From Mycolicibacterium goodii (GTDB lineage: Bacteria > Actinomycetota > Actinomycetes > Mycobacteriales > Mycobacteriaceae): a stretch of 64,000 bases of DNA. The notes below the pieces were generated by a model. It was not told where the DNA came from, did not search any database, and was given only the letters and a program-made list of their open reading frames with translations. Shown piece by piece: positions 35,674 to 46,245 of the stretch. How positions within the stretch are numbered: position 1 is the first letter of the stretch; every line of letters starts with the position of its first letter. The position numbers and the translations under genes were made by a program. Location of the stretch: assembly GCF_022370755.2 (NCBI RefSeq), contig NZ_CP092364.2, positions 3,038,001 through 3,102,000 of the forward strand, given 5' to 3'.

Positions 35674-35699
35674 TCGACATCCGAATCCACAGGAGAACG

Positions 35700-36530
35700 A
35701 TGAGCGCCCCCGCCCGCCCACTGTCCGGCAAGGTTGCCTTCATCACCGGCGCCGCGCGCGGGCAAGGCCGCGCCGAAGCGGTCCGACTGGCCGCTGACGG
35801 CGCCGACATCATCGCGGTCGACCTGTGTGATCAGATCTCCACCGTCCCCTACCCGCTGGCCACGCCCGACGATCTGGCCACGACGGTCGGGCTCGTCGAA
35901 GAGGCCGGTGGGCGCATCGTCGCCCGACGGGCCGACGTGCGCGACGAGCCTGAACTCGCAGCGGCGCTGTCGGCCGGCCTCGACGAATTCGGCAGGCTGG
36001 ACATCGTCGTCGCAAATGCCGGCATCGCGCCGATGCAGTCCGGGCCGGAGGGCTGGCGCGACGTCATCGACGTCAACCTCACCGGGGTGCACCACACCGT
36101 CGAGGTTGCGATTCCCACGATGGTCGAACAGGGCGACGGCGGCTCGATCGTTCTGATCAGCTCGGTGGCCGGGCTGTTGGGCATCGGTGGCGGCGACCGC
36201 GGATCCCTCGGCTACACCGCGGCCAAGCACGGGGTGGTCGGCCTCATGCGCGCATACGCCAACCACCTCGCGCCGCACAGCATCCGGGTGAACTCGATCC
36301 ACCCCACCGGAGTCGACACGCCGATGATCGACAACGAGTTCACCCGCGGATGGCTGGCCCGCGTCACCGAGGAGACCGGGCATCCGGTCGACATGGGCAA
36401 CGCGCTTCCCGTGCAGGCGATCCAGGCCGAGGACGTCGCGAACGCGGTGGCCTGGTTGGTGTCGGATCAGGCGCGCTTTGTCACCGGCGTGACCCTGCCG
36501 GTGGACGCGGGCATCGTCAACAAACGGTGA
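35700..36530 (+). CDS. Short-chain dehydrogenase, mycofactocin-associated type
   Basis: 276 residues, a Rossmann-fold oxidoreductase. The cofactor loop is [12 protein letters not shown]; the NNAG-equivalent is VANAGIAP; the catalytic Ser-Tyr-Lys are in LISSVAGLL and GYTAAKHGV. An insertion after the second strand ([20 protein letters not shown]) is the hallmark of mycofactocin-dependent SDRs, which hold NAD tightly and pass electrons to mycofactocin. Similar to M. tuberculosis Rv2750. Substrate unknown. Ribosome site AGGAGAACG just upstream of the ATG. Confidence 0.87.
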   Translation: MSAPARPLSGKVAFITGAARGQGRAEAVRLAADGADIIAVDLCDQISTVPYPLATPDDLATTVGLVEEAGGRIVARRADVRDEPELAAALSAGLDEFGRLDIVVANAGIAPMQSGPEGWRDVIDVNLTGVHHTVEVAIPTMVEQGDGGSIVLISSVAGLLGIGGGDRGSLGYTAAKHGVVGLMRAYANHLAPHSIRVNSIHPTGVDTPMIDNEFTRGWLARVTEETGHPVDMGNALPVQAIQAEDVANAVAWLVSDQARFVTGVTLPVDAGIVNKR

Positions 36531-36543
36531 ACCAGGAGGCCGC

Positions 36544-36981
36544 ATGAGCATCGCCCCCGCCGTCGGGGTTGCCCTCATCTTCTGCTGGATCGGCATGGTT
36601 CTGGCGATCTCGTTCCTTGAGGCCCCACTCAAGTTCCGGGCGCCCGGGGTCACGCTGCCGATCGGTCTCGGCATCGGACGGTTGGTGTTCCGCGCGCTCA
36701 ACGCGGTCGAGGTCGTCTTCGCCGCGGTGATCCTGGTGACGCTGGTCGGCGACCCTCCGCAGACCGCGGTGCTCGTGGCGGTCGCGGTGGCCGTGGTGGC
36801 GCTCGCGGCCCAACTCGTCGCGGTGCGTCCGCGTCTCACACGTCGCTCCGAGGCCGTGCTCGCCGCGGGCCCAGACGCCCAGAACCTGCCAAGATCCAAC
36901 GCGCACTACGCCTATGTCGCCTTGGAAGTGGTCAAGCTCGCCGGTCTGCTCACCGGCGGGATCCTCTTGCTGGCCGGCTAG
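36544..36981 (+). CDS. Four-helix membrane protein of unknown function
   Basis: 145 residues with about four membrane helices. It begins IAPAVGVALIFCWIGMVLAI, continues with a conserved-looking SFLEAPLKFRAPGVTLPIGLG loop, and ends with a helix LEVVKLAGLLTGGILLLAG. The loop and the helix pattern resemble small DUF4149-like membrane proteins, but I am not certain. It follows the SDR gene by 13 bases and has its own AGGAGG ribosome site, so it belongs to the same operon. It is convergent with RNase J, with a 6-bp hairpin in between. Confidence 0.75.
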   Translation: MSIAPAVGVALIFCWIGMVLAISFLEAPLKFRAPGVTLPIGLGIGRLVFRALNAVEVVFAAVILVTLVGDPPQTAVLVAVAVAVVALAAQLVAVRPRLTRRSEAVLAAGPDAQNLPRSNAHYAYVALEVVKLAGLLTGGILLLAG

Positions 36982-36990
36982 ATCGCCGGC
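36973..36990. terminator. Short hairpin between convergent genes
   Basis: GCCGGC (36973-36978) and GCCGGC (36985-36990), self-complementary, flank the 6-base loop TAGATC that contains the stop of the upstream gene. A 6-bp GC stem without U-tract. It is plausible as a terminator for one or both genes, but weaker than the other two hairpins in this window. Confidence 0.45.
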
Positions 36991-36993
36991 TCG

Positions 36994-38670
36994 CTAGATC
37001 TCGATCACGGTCGGCACGATCATCGGCTGCCTGCGGTAGGTCTCCCCCACCCACTTGCCGACCGTGCGCCGGACGGCCTGCGCGATGCGCGCCGGGTCGG
37101 TGACGTTGTCGGCCGCGAGGCTCTCCAGTTCGCGCTCGACCTTCTGCGCCACGGGCTCCAGCGCCTTCGGATCCTCGGAGAATCCGCGTGAGAGCAGATG
37201 GGCCGGGCCGGCGGGCCGGCCGGTACCGCGGTGCACGACGACCGTGACGGCGACGAAACCCGAGGACAGGATGAGGCGTTCACCCAGCGTGGCGTCGCCG
37301 ACGTCGCCGGTGATGAGGCCGTCGACGAACATCTTGCCGACCGTCACCGCGCCGGATATCGACGCTCGGCCCGCGACAAGATCGACGCTGACACCGTTCT
37401 CGGCCAGCACGATGTTCTCCGGCGGAACACCGGTGCTGGCGGCCAGTGCGGCGTTGGCCCGCAGGTGCCGCCATGTGCCGTGCACGGGCATCACGTTGCG
37501 CGGCCGCACACCGTTGTAGAGGAACAGCAACTCGCCGGCGTAGGCGTGGCCCGAAACATGCACGCGCGCTTGCGCGTTCGTGACGACCCGGGCACCGATC
37601 TTGGACAGCGAGTCGATCACACCGTAGACCGCTTCCTCGTTTCCCGGGATCAGCGACGACGAGAGGATGATCAGATCACCCGCGGTCAATGTGATGCTGC
37701 GATGCTCTCCGCGCGACATCCGCGACAGCGCGGCCATGGGCTCACCCTGGGTTCCCGTGGTGATCAACACAACCCGGTCGGGCGGCATCATCTCGGCCGC
37801 GGCGATGTCGAGGATGTCGGAGTCGTCGACCTTCAGGTACCCCAACTCGCGAGCGATGCCCATGTTGCGCACCATCGACCGCCCGACGAACGACACGCGA
37901 CGACCCAAGGCCACCGCGGCATCGATGATCTGTTGTACGCGATCGACATTGGATGCGAAGCATGCCACGATCACCCGCCCCTCGGCGCCCCGGATCAGCC
38001 GATGCAGCGTGGGCCCGACCTCACTCTCCGACGGGCTGACACCCGGATGCTCGGAATTGGTGGAGTCACACAGGAACAGGTCGACACCGGCATCACCGAG
38101 ACGCGACATGCCGGGCAGATCGGTCGGGCGCCCGTCGAGCGGCAACTGGTCGAGTTTGATGTCACCGGTGTGCAGCACGGTGCCGGCACCGGTGTGGATC
38201 GCCACCGCGAGACAACCCGGGATCGAGTGGTTGACCGCGAAGTACTCGCATTCGAAGACACCGTGCCGGCTGCTCTGCCGCTCGGCCACTTCGACGAACG
38301 TCGGCTTGAGGCGGTGCTCGCGGCACTTCTCCCGCACCAGGGCGATGGTGAACTTCGACCCCACGATCGGGATGTCCGGGCGCAGTTTGAGCAGGAACGG
38401 GATCGCGCCGATATGGTCCTCGTGGGCGTGGGTGACGACGAGCGCCTCGATCTCGTCGAGCCGGTCCTCGATGTGACGCAGATCCGGAAGGATGAGGTCC
38501 ACCCCCGGCTCGTCGTGCCCGGGGAACAACACGCCACAGTCGACGATGAGCAGCCGCCCGAGATGCTCGAAAACCGTCATGTTGCGGCCGATCTCACTGA
38601 TACCGCCCAGAGCGGTGACACGCAGTCCGCCCGGTGCGAGCGGTGGTGGTGGCGCGAGTTCGGCGCTCAT
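36994..38670 (-). CDS. rnj: Ribonuclease J
   Basis: A metallo-beta-lactamase/beta-CASP nuclease with endo- and 5'-3' exoribonuclease activity in RNA processing; 558 residues. The metal motif HxHxDH is THAHEDHIG (about residue 83). Further motifs are DCGVLFPGHDEPGVD, the beta-CASP region (FVGRSMVRNMGIA) and GTQGEPMAALSRM. The C-terminal domain (about 455-558) is present. ATG at 38670 (MSAELAPPPP); the upstream open frame is not similar to the family. dapA lies seven bases upstream on the same strand, as in M. tuberculosis (Rv2752c-Rv2753c). Confidence 0.94.
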   Translation of the reverse strand: MSAELAPPPPLAPGGLRVTALGGISEIGRNMTVFEHLGRLLIVDCGVLFPGHDEPGVDLILPDLRHIEDRLDEIEALVVTHAHEDHIGAIPFLLKLRPDIPIVGSKFTIALVREKCREHRLKPTFVEVAERQSSRHGVFECEYFAVNHSIPGCLAVAIHTGAGTVLHTGDIKLDQLPLDGRPTDLPGMSRLGDAGVDLFLCDSTNSEHPGVSPSESEVGPTLHRLIRGAEGRVIVACFASNVDRVQQIIDAAVALGRRVSFVGRSMVRNMGIARELGYLKVDDSDILDIAAAEMMPPDRVVLITTGTQGEPMAALSRMSRGEHRSITLTAGDLIILSSSLIPGNEEAVYGVIDSLSKIGARVVTNAQARVHVSGHAYAGELLFLYNGVRPRNVMPVHGTWRHLRANAALAASTGVPPENIVLAENGVSVDLVAGRASISGAVTVGKMFVDGLITGDVGDATLGERLILSSGFVAVTVVVHRGTGRPAGPAHLLSRGFSEDPKALEPVAQKVERELESLAADNVTDPARIAQAVRRTVGKWVGETYRRQPMIVPTVIEI

Positions 38671-38677
38671 GTATCCC

Positions 38678-40358
<1,681 letters not shown>

Positions 40359-40451
40359 GGCATCACCATAGTGGGGCACCTCGTTCGCCGATTTCCACAC
40401 CAGGGTCGTGGATCGGGGTCCGATTACGACCCTCACGCAGAAATCGGTGAG

Positions 40452-41261
40452 TCATTCGGCGAGCACACCGGCGCGACGCATCGCCGCCGAGATCAGCTCG
40501 AAGTCGATCGCCACATGTGCACGCGCCAGCTCGTCGGCGTGGTCGGCGTGGCCGCGTTCGATGGCGTCGATCAACTGCTCGTGCTCGCGCAGGGCCCGCA
40601 ATTCCATGTCGCGCATGGTCCCGGGTTCACCCCACAGGTGCGCCGGTGCGCCGATGCTCACCGAGGCCTCCAGGTCAAGCAGGACCTGCTTGAGCACGGC
40701 GTTGCCTGCCGCGTCCATGATCGCCAGGTGCAGTGCGCTGTCGGCCTGCTGCGCGGCGAGCCCGCTCGGCGCGGACCGGTAGGCCTGCAGCCGTTCGCGG
40801 AGCACGGCGACGTCGTGCTCGGACCGCGATTCGGCGGCCGCGCGGCACACCGCGCCGTGGATGCGGCAGATCGCGTCGCACCGGTCGCGGAGTTCGTCGA
40901 CGCGCATGGTCAGGGTGCGACCGACGGCGGCGGTCGACGACTCCGGCCACTGCTGCAGCACGTAGGTTCCGCCGCCGCGGCCTGCGCTCTTGGTTTCCAC
41001 CAGGCCGAGGTCGACGAGCCGCGCGAGCGCGGCGCGCACGGTCATCCTTCCCACCCGCAGAGAGGAGGCCAGCTCGCGTTCGGAGGGCAGTCGCGCCCCG
41101 GGGAGGTACTCCCCGATCGCGATGGCCGTGACCAGACGATCAGTGATCTCATCGACGCGCGACGGGGTTTCCAGTTCGCGGGCCAGCAGTCCCGACCCGG
41201 ATCCCGGTGCAGGCCCGCTGGCGCCGCTGACCTGCGCCGTGCGCGCGTCGTGTCCCGCCAT
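40452..41261 (-). CDS. GntR-family (FadR/FCD) transcriptional regulator
   Basis: 269 residues from the ATG at 41261 (a GTG at 41270 is also in frame). A GntR winged helix covers about residues 35-105 (ITDRLVTAIAIGEYLPGARL, PSERELASSLRVGRMTVRAA). It is followed by an FCD ligand-binding domain with the metal-type Asp/His pattern (LHLAIMDAAGNAVL, later HEQLIDAIERGHADHADE). It is divergent from the hydrolase-permease pair, with a perfect palindrome between them (41299-41325), so it is most likely their repressor. The effector may be a small peptide, proline or related amino acid (inference). Confidence 0.88.
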   Translation of the reverse strand: MAGHDARTAQVSGASGPAPGSGSGLLARELETPSRVDEITDRLVTAIAIGEYLPGARLPSERELASSLRVGRMTVRAALARLVDLGLVETKSAGRGGGTYVLQQWPESSTAAVGRTLTMRVDELRDRCDAICRIHGAVCRAAAESRSEHDVAVLRERLQAYRSAPSGLAAQQADSALHLAIMDAAGNAVLKQVLLDLEASVSIGAPAHLWGEPGTMRDMELRALREHEQLIDAIERGHADHADELARAHVAIDFELISAAMRRAGVLAE

Positions 41262-41298
41262 GGTCTTCACAGTATCGGCAGCAATCGTTAAATCCTGA

Positions 41299-41325
41299 TT
41301 AATGGTCTTGCCACGAGACCATTAA
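41299..41325. promoter_or_regulatory. Perfect palindromic operator for the GntR regulator
   Basis: TTAATGGTCT and AGACCATTAA are exact 10-bp inverted repeats separated by 7 bases. The core TGGTCT-N7-AGACCA fits the dyad operators of FadR-type regulators. It lies 37 bases before the regulator start and 6 bases before the hydrolase ATG, so binding would block both divergent transcripts. It is AT-rich compared with its surroundings. Confidence 0.85.
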
Positions 41326-41331
41326 GACCTC

Positions 41332-42258
41332 ATGCTATCCCGCATGCCTGTTACGTCCCGCACCGTGCCGTTCGGCGATCACGAGACCTGGATCCAGGTC
41401 ACGACGCCGGCATCCGCCCAGCCCGACGCACTTCCGCTGATCGTGCTCCACGGCGGTCCCGGCATGGCCCACAACTACGTCGCCAACATCGGCGCACTCG
41501 CCGACGAAACCGGCCGCACCGTCATCCACTACGACCAGGTGGGCTGCGGCAACAGCACGCACCTGCCCGACGCACCTGCCGACTTCTGGACGCCCCAACT
41601 GTTCGTCGACGAGTTTCACGCCGTGCGCACCGCACTCGGCATCGAGCGCTACCACGTACTCGGGCAGTCATGGGGCGGCATGCTCGGCGCCGAGATCGCG
41701 GTGCGCCAGCCCTCCGGTCTCGTCTCGCTGTCCATCTGCAACTCACCGGCCTCGATGAAGCTGTGGTCGGAGGCCGCGTCGGATCTGCGCGCGCAACTGC
41801 CCGCCGAGACGCAGGCCGCCCTCGATCGCCACGAGGCCGCGGGCAGCGTCACCGACCCCGAGTACCTGCAGGCGACCGAAGAGTTCTACCGGCGCCACGT
41901 GTGCCGCGTCGAGCCGACGCCGCAGGACTTCGCCGACAGCGTCGCGCAGATGGAGGCCGAGCCGACGGTGTACCACACCATGAACGGCCCCAACGAGTTT
42001 CACGTCATCGGAACCCTCGGTGACTGGAGCATCATCGACCGGCTGCCCGCCGTCGTCGCGCCAGTGCTGGTGATCGCCGGTGAGTTCGACGAGGCCACGC
42101 CCAAGACCTGGCAGCCGTACGTCGACAACATCTCCGACGTCCGCAGTCACGTCTTCCCCGACACGAGCCACTGCACGCATCTGGAGAAGCCCGAGGAATT
42201 CCGCGCCGTGATCGCGCAATTCCTCCACGAACAAGATCTGGCCGCCGCCCGGGTCTGA
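41332..42258 (+). CDS. Proline-iminopeptidase-type alpha/beta hydrolase
   Basis: 308 residues, alpha/beta hydrolase fold of the S33 family. The HGGPG oxyanion motif (LHGGPGMAHNY) and nucleophile elbow GQSWGGML are those of prolyl aminopeptidases, which remove N-terminal Pro from short peptides. The catalytic His is in DTSHCTHLEKPE and an Asp in IAGEFDEATP. The ATG at 41332 or at 41344 may be the start; neither has a clear ribosome site, and 41332 lies six bases from the operator. It is followed by an APC permease after 32 bases. Confidence 0.88.
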   Translation: MLSRMPVTSRTVPFGDHETWIQVTTPASAQPDALPLIVLHGGPGMAHNYVANIGALADETGRTVIHYDQVGCGNSTHLPDAPADFWTPQLFVDEFHAVRTALGIERYHVLGQSWGGMLGAEIAVRQPSGLVSLSICNSPASMKLWSEAASDLRAQLPAETQAALDRHEAAGSVTDPEYLQATEEFYRRHVCRVEPTPQDFADSVAQMEAEPTVYHTMNGPNEFHVIGTLGDWSIIDRLPAVVAPVLVIAGEFDEATPKTWQPYVDNISDVRSHVFPDTSHCTHLEKPEEFRAVIAQFLHEQDLAAARV

Positions 42259-42290
42259 CCCCATCCACCACACCTTCCGACAGGACCATC

Positions 42291-43694
42291 ATGGCTATCG
42301 ACACCGGCTCCGGCGCGGCCCGCGTAACCACCGGCGAAGGGCAGCGCACCCTCGAATCCTTCGGCTACAAGCAACAACTCAGCCGCCAGATCTCGACCGT
42401 CGACCTCATCGTCTACGGCCTGGTCTTCATGGTGCCCATCGCGCCCTGGACGATCTTCGGCACCGTCTACAACAGTGCGTCCGGCATGGTGCCGCTGGTC
42501 TACCTCATCGGTCTGATCGCCATGGTCTTCACGGCGCTGGCCTATGCGCAGATGGCGAAATCGTTCCCGCTCGCGGGTTCGGTGTTCGCCTATGTGGGCC
42601 GCGGCATCCACCCCGGCCTCGGGTTCTTCGCCGGGTGGGCGATGCTGCTCGACTATCTGCTGATTCCCACGCTGCTGTACGTTTTCGCGGCCGAGTCGAT
42701 GGTCGGTCTGTTCCCCGGTACCCCACGCTGGGTATGGGCCGTGGTGTTCGTCGCGGTCAACACCGTGATCAACCTGCTCGGCGTCAGCTCGCTCAAGATC
42801 GTCAACCGGCTGTTCCTCGCCGTCGAGTTGGTGTTCGTGGTGCTGTTCGTGATCATCGCGGTGCGCGCCATCAACGGGCAGTCGCTGCCCGATGTCGGGT
42901 GGAGCACGCTTCCGATCTGGAACTCCGAGCTCGTCACCGCACCGCTGCTCGCGGCGGCCCTGTCGATCGCTGTGCTGAGTTTCCTTGGCTTCGACGGCAT
43001 CTCGACACTCGCCGAGGAGTCGACCGGTAAGAAGAACCCCGCCGGCCGGGCCATGATCATCTCGTTGTTCATCGTCGCGTTCCTGTTCATCACCCAGACC
43101 TGGCTCGCCAGCCTGCTCGCCGGCGGACGTGAGTCGTTCAGCGACGACGAGGCAGGCAACGCCTTCTTCACACTCGTGCAGGCCGCGTCCAGCACCGGCT
43201 GGATGAACGCCTTCTTCGTCGTGAACGTGCTGGCGGTCGGCTTCGCCAACGCGATGGCCGCCCAGGCCGCCACCAGCCGCCTGCTGTTCTCGATGAGCCG
43301 CGACCGCCAGCTGCCCGCATTCCTGTCGACGATCAGCTCACGCAAGGTGCCCGTGGCCGCGCTGCTGGTCGTGAGTGCGCTGAGCCTGGTGCTGGTGCTG
43401 TTCTTCGTCGGCCAGATCGGCCTGATCTCGTCGCTGGTGAACTTCGGTGCGCTGTTCGGCTTCTGCCTGCTGCACGCCTCGGTGATCTGGTACTACCTGG
43501 TGCGCAACAAGTCCAAGAACTACCTGCTGCACGCGGTCGTCCCGACCATCGGGTTCCTGATCATCGGCTACGTGCTGATCAACGCCGACTCGCTGGCCAA
43601 GATCGGCGGCCTGTCCTGGCTGGCGATCGGCGCAGTCGTGTTCATCGTCAACAAGGTCCGCGGCCGCGGGGTTCCGACGCTGACCGAGGCCTGA
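42291..43694 (+). CDS. APC-family amino-acid permease
   Basis: 467 residues with about 12 membrane helices in the APC (amino acid-polyamine-organocation) pattern. The N-terminal cytoplasmic segment is followed by helix 1 (STVDLIVYGLVFMVPIAPW); helix 6 region LSFLGFDGISTLAEESTGKKNPAGRA is the family-typical Gly-Phe-Asp/Glu stretch. It probably imports an amino acid or an organic cation. The partner hydrolase upstream suggests the pair handles a peptide or amide and its product. Expression is likely set by the GntR operator at 41299-41325. Confidence 0.88.
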   Translation: MAIDTGSGAARVTTGEGQRTLESFGYKQQLSRQISTVDLIVYGLVFMVPIAPWTIFGTVYNSASGMVPLVYLIGLIAMVFTALAYAQMAKSFPLAGSVFAYVGRGIHPGLGFFAGWAMLLDYLLIPTLLYVFAAESMVGLFPGTPRWVWAVVFVAVNTVINLLGVSSLKIVNRLFLAVELVFVVLFVIIAVRAINGQSLPDVGWSTLPIWNSELVTAPLLAAALSIAVLSFLGFDGISTLAEESTGKKNPAGRAMIISLFIVAFLFITQTWLASLLAGGRESFSDDEAGNAFFTLVQAASSTGWMNAFFVVNVLAVGFANAMAAQAATSRLLFSMSRDRQLPAFLSTISSRKVPVAALLVVSALSLVLVLFFVGQIGLISSLVNFGALFGFCLLHASVIWYYLVRNKSKNYLLHAVVPTIGFLIIGYVLINADSLAKIGGLSWLAIGAVVFIVNKVRGRGVPTLTEA

Positions 43695-43732
43695 GATTCG
43701 GTGCGGCGCGGGCGCTGAGCACCCCCTTAGGG

Positions 43733-43949
43733 TTGCACCTGCCACCAACGCGTGTCCGCGTCCTTGCGGCGTTGACGTTGCTCGTCGGAGGTTGCTCGAC
43801 GACGGAGTCGGCGACACCGACGGCCCCGCCACCGACGGATCTCTCACGACCGCACGACCCGGCTTGTCCCGGTGGTCGAGGTCAGCGACACCGACGCCGC
43901 CGTGAACTCCGATGTCATGACGTCGGTGCTCGACGGGATTCCGCGGTGA
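43733..43949 (+). pseudogene. Disrupted lipoprotein remnant
   Basis: A TTG-start frame at 43733 encodes a lipoprotein-like start: basic N-terminus, hydrophobic stretch and lipobox (LTLLVGGC), then a Ser/Thr/Pro-rich linker. Sense is lost in this frame after about 45 residues. The plausible continuation (RLVPVVEVSDTDAAVNSDV ending at TGA 43947-43949) is in the +1 frame. This looks like a frameshifted, shortened lipoprotein gene whose 3' end overlaps the convergent neighbour. A sequencing error or a coincidence in GC-rich DNA cannot be excluded. Nothing else is seen between the permease (43694) and 43915. Confidence 0.4.
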
Positions 43950-45174
43950 TCTTGGGCCGTTCTACCCGCTCGACAACCCGCTTCAACGCCGGCGCCAGAT
44001 CCCCGCGGTCACCGATTTCGACCGCGGGGACGCCGAGCCACTCGGCCATCGACCGCAACTCCCCCGCCAGAGCCTGCGCGACGCGTGAGCGGTCCCGGCC
44101 GTCCTCGGTGAACGCGCCGAGGACCTGCAACGCGGTGTCGGTGCGTTTGAGGTCGACACGGCCGACGAGCTCACCGTCGAGCAGGAAAGGCCAGACGTAG
44201 TAACCGAATTGGCGTTGCGGCGCCGGCACGTAGATCTCGATGCGGTAGTGGAAGTCGAACAGCCGCTGCACGCGGGGCCGGAAGAAGATCAGCGGGTCGA
44301 ACGGGCACAGCAACGCGGTGCCGCGGTCGCGGCGTGGGATGACCTGCCCTGCCCGCAGATACGCCGGGGTGCCGTCGATGTCGACCGGTTCGAGCTCCCC
44401 GTCGGCGACGAGTTTGGCGATCGCGGGTTTGACCTGTTTGGCGTTCATGCGGAAATAGTCGCGGATGTCGGCCTCGGTGCCGACGCCGAGCGCGGTGGCC
44501 GCCCGCAGGGCCAGTTCGCGGACGGCTTCTTCGTCGTCGACCTCACGCGCGAGCACCTCCGGCGGCAGCACGTTCTCGGCGAGATCGTAGTGGCGCGCGA
44601 AGCCGACGCGCGTCGCCGTCGTGAGCACCCCGGCCGCGAACAGCGCCTCCGCCACCCATTTCGTCTCGCTGCGGTCCCACCACGGACCTTTGCGTCCGCG
44701 CGGTTCCGCCTCGAGGTGGGCCTCGATCTGGCCCGCCGTGACCGGTCCCAGTTCGGCGACGGCCGCGACGATGTCGTCGGCGAGCTTGGGGTTCTTCTTC
44801 ACGATCTCGCGGCCCCACCGCCCATGCGTGTACTCACGCATCCGCCACCGCAGCAGCGGCCAGTCCTCGACTGCCATCAGCGCGGCCTCGTGCGCCCAGT
44901 ACTCCACGAGCAGGCGCGGGGACCGCGCGCTGTGTGACCACGCCGCGCGGTCCAGGACGTCGCGGTCGTACGGTCCGAGCCGGCTGAACACCGGCGCGTA
45001 GTGCGCCCGCACCGCCACCGACACCGAGTCGAGTTGCAGCACCTGGATGCGGGAGATCAGCCGACGAAGATGAGCGCGGCTGACCGTCCCTCGGGGCTTG
45101 GGCTCGTGAAACCCCTGGGCTGCGACGGCGATGCGGCGTGCCTGCGCCGCGGTGAGGGTGGCCACCTTCCCCAT
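43915..45174 (-). CDS. YcaQ/AlkX-like winged-helix DNA glycosylase family protein
   Basis: 419 residues, of the HTH_42 winged-helix family (DUF1006) that includes the E. coli interstrand-crosslink glycosylase YcaQ. The catalytic-type QxD motif is visible as QVLQLDSVSV near residue 47. Further family blocks are YWAHEAALMAVEDWPLLRWRM and, in the C-terminal half, LLCPFDPLIFFRPRVQRLFDFHYRIE. It probably acts in repair of alkylated or crosslinked DNA, possibly as self-resistance (inference). It is divergent from the hydrolase at 45270, with 95 bases between the starts. Confidence 0.82.
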   Translation of the reverse strand: MGKVATLTAAQARRIAVAAQGFHEPKPRGTVSRAHLRRLISRIQVLQLDSVSVAVRAHYAPVFSRLGPYDRDVLDRAAWSHSARSPRLLVEYWAHEAALMAVEDWPLLRWRMREYTHGRWGREIVKKNPKLADDIVAAVAELGPVTAGQIEAHLEAEPRGRKGPWWDRSETKWVAEALFAAGVLTTATRVGFARHYDLAENVLPPEVLAREVDDEEAVRELALRAATALGVGTEADIRDYFRMNAKQVKPAIAKLVADGELEPVDIDGTPAYLRAGQVIPRRDRGTALLCPFDPLIFFRPRVQRLFDFHYRIEIYVPAPQRQFGYYVWPFLLDGELVGRVDLKRTDTALQVLGAFTEDGRDRSRVAQALAGELRSMAEWLGVPAVEIGDRGDLAPALKRVVERVERPKITAESRRAPTS

Positions 45175-45269
45175 CGTTCCCTACCCCACCGACAAGTCGT
45201 GCGCTCCCCCGTCCGGTCATTACCTCCCAAGTAATCGATTTCCCTCCCTGCACCACCCATACTGGGTCC

Positions 45270-46034
45270 ATGAGCGCCGCCGATAGCCCCCCGATCCTGT
45301 TCCTGCACAGCATGTTCGGCACCCCTGACCTGGTGACTCCGTGGGTCGAGGCGCTGTCCGGCGAGGGCTACGACGTCCACGTGCCCGCCCTGCCCGGCCG
45401 CGACCCCATCGATGAGGCGGTGCTGGCCCGAACCGGCATCGACGAGTGCCTGTCGCGCGCTCTCGACGCCTACGACCGCATCGGAGAACCCGCGGTCGTC
45501 ATCGGGCACAGCCTCGGCGGGCTGCTCGCCCAGAAGATCGCCGCGCTGCGTGAACCCGTCGCCGTCGTCCTACTGGCGTCGGTCCCGCCGGGGGTGCTGT
45601 GGCCGCAACTGCGGGCACTGCCGCACCTCGCCCCGCTGCTGCCGAAGATCCTCGCGGGCAAGCCCTTCCTGCCCTCGTTGCGCACCTTGCGGGAAGTGCC
45701 GCTGAGCACGCTTGCCGCCCACGACAGGGATGCGCTGGCGCGACGCATGGTGCCCGACTCCGGCCGGGTGTTCCGCGAGATGTGCACCGGCGGGGCCGCG
45801 ACCCGCGTCGACCCCGCACAGGTCACGTGCCCGGTGCTGTGCGTCAGCGGCGGCGCCGACCGCAACGTCGCAGGGTGGATATCGCGGCGCATCGCCGAGC
45901 GCTACCGCGCCGAGCACTGGATCCATCCGGATGCACCGCACTGGATCATCGCCGAATCGCTCGTGCCGGCCGTGGCGCCGCCGGTGCTGGCGTGGCTGCA
46001 GCGGGTGCGTACGGCCACTCCGGCAAATGCGTGA
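45270..46034 (+). CDS. Alpha/beta hydrolase
   Basis: 254 residues of the alpha/beta hydrolase fold. The oxyanion region is ILFLHSMFGTPDLV (HSM in place of the common HGG); the nucleophile elbow is VIGHSLGGLLAQ. A catalytic Asp is likely in GGADRNVAG and the His in DAPHWIIAE. It resembles lipase/esterase or thioesterase-like proteins; a type II thioesterase role for the following PKS-NRPS locus is possible but not supported by a specific motif. A 211-base gap with a short reading frame separates it from mmpL. Confidence 0.82.
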   Translation: MSAADSPPILFLHSMFGTPDLVTPWVEALSGEGYDVHVPALPGRDPIDEAVLARTGIDECLSRALDAYDRIGEPAVVIGHSLGGLLAQKIAALREPVAVVLLASVPPGVLWPQLRALPHLAPLLPKILAGKPFLPSLRTLREVPLSTLAAHDRDALARRMVPDSGRVFREMCTGGAATRVDPAQVTCPVLCVSGGADRNVAGWISRRIAERYRAEHWIHPDAPHWIIAESLVPAVAPPVLAWLQRVRTATPANA

Positions 46035-46122
46035 ATACATCTGTCCAGCAGGCGCCCCGGCGTTAGGCTGACCGTACGCGAGCACGTCAACCGGTTTCAT
46101 CCGAGCTTCTCGTCTCATCAAC

Positions 46123-46227
46123 ATGGACAAGGAGATCTCGATGACCGTTTTGCTTTCCGGGTTGTTCCGCGATCCCCCGGTCATCCGCAGTGGTGTACCA
46201 CCGCTGTCCCATCCCGCTGAGACTTGA
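46123..46227 (+). CDS. Possible short upstream reading frame before mmpL
   Basis: ATG codons at 46123 and 46141 open one frame ending TGA at 46227 (34 or 28 residues, MTVLLSGLFRDPPVIRSGVP at the second). The second ATG has an excellent ribosome site (AAGGAGAT, six bases away). The stop lies 18 bases before the mmpL ATG, which itself has no clear ribosome site. It may be a leader peptide coupling translation into mmpL, or the remnant of a larger gene. Not recognised otherwise. The remaining gap (46035-46122) shows no feature. Confidence 0.4.
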   Translation: MDKEISMTVLLSGLFRDPPVIRSGVPPLSHPAET

Positions 46228-46245
46228 GCCCGGTCTGGACCACCG

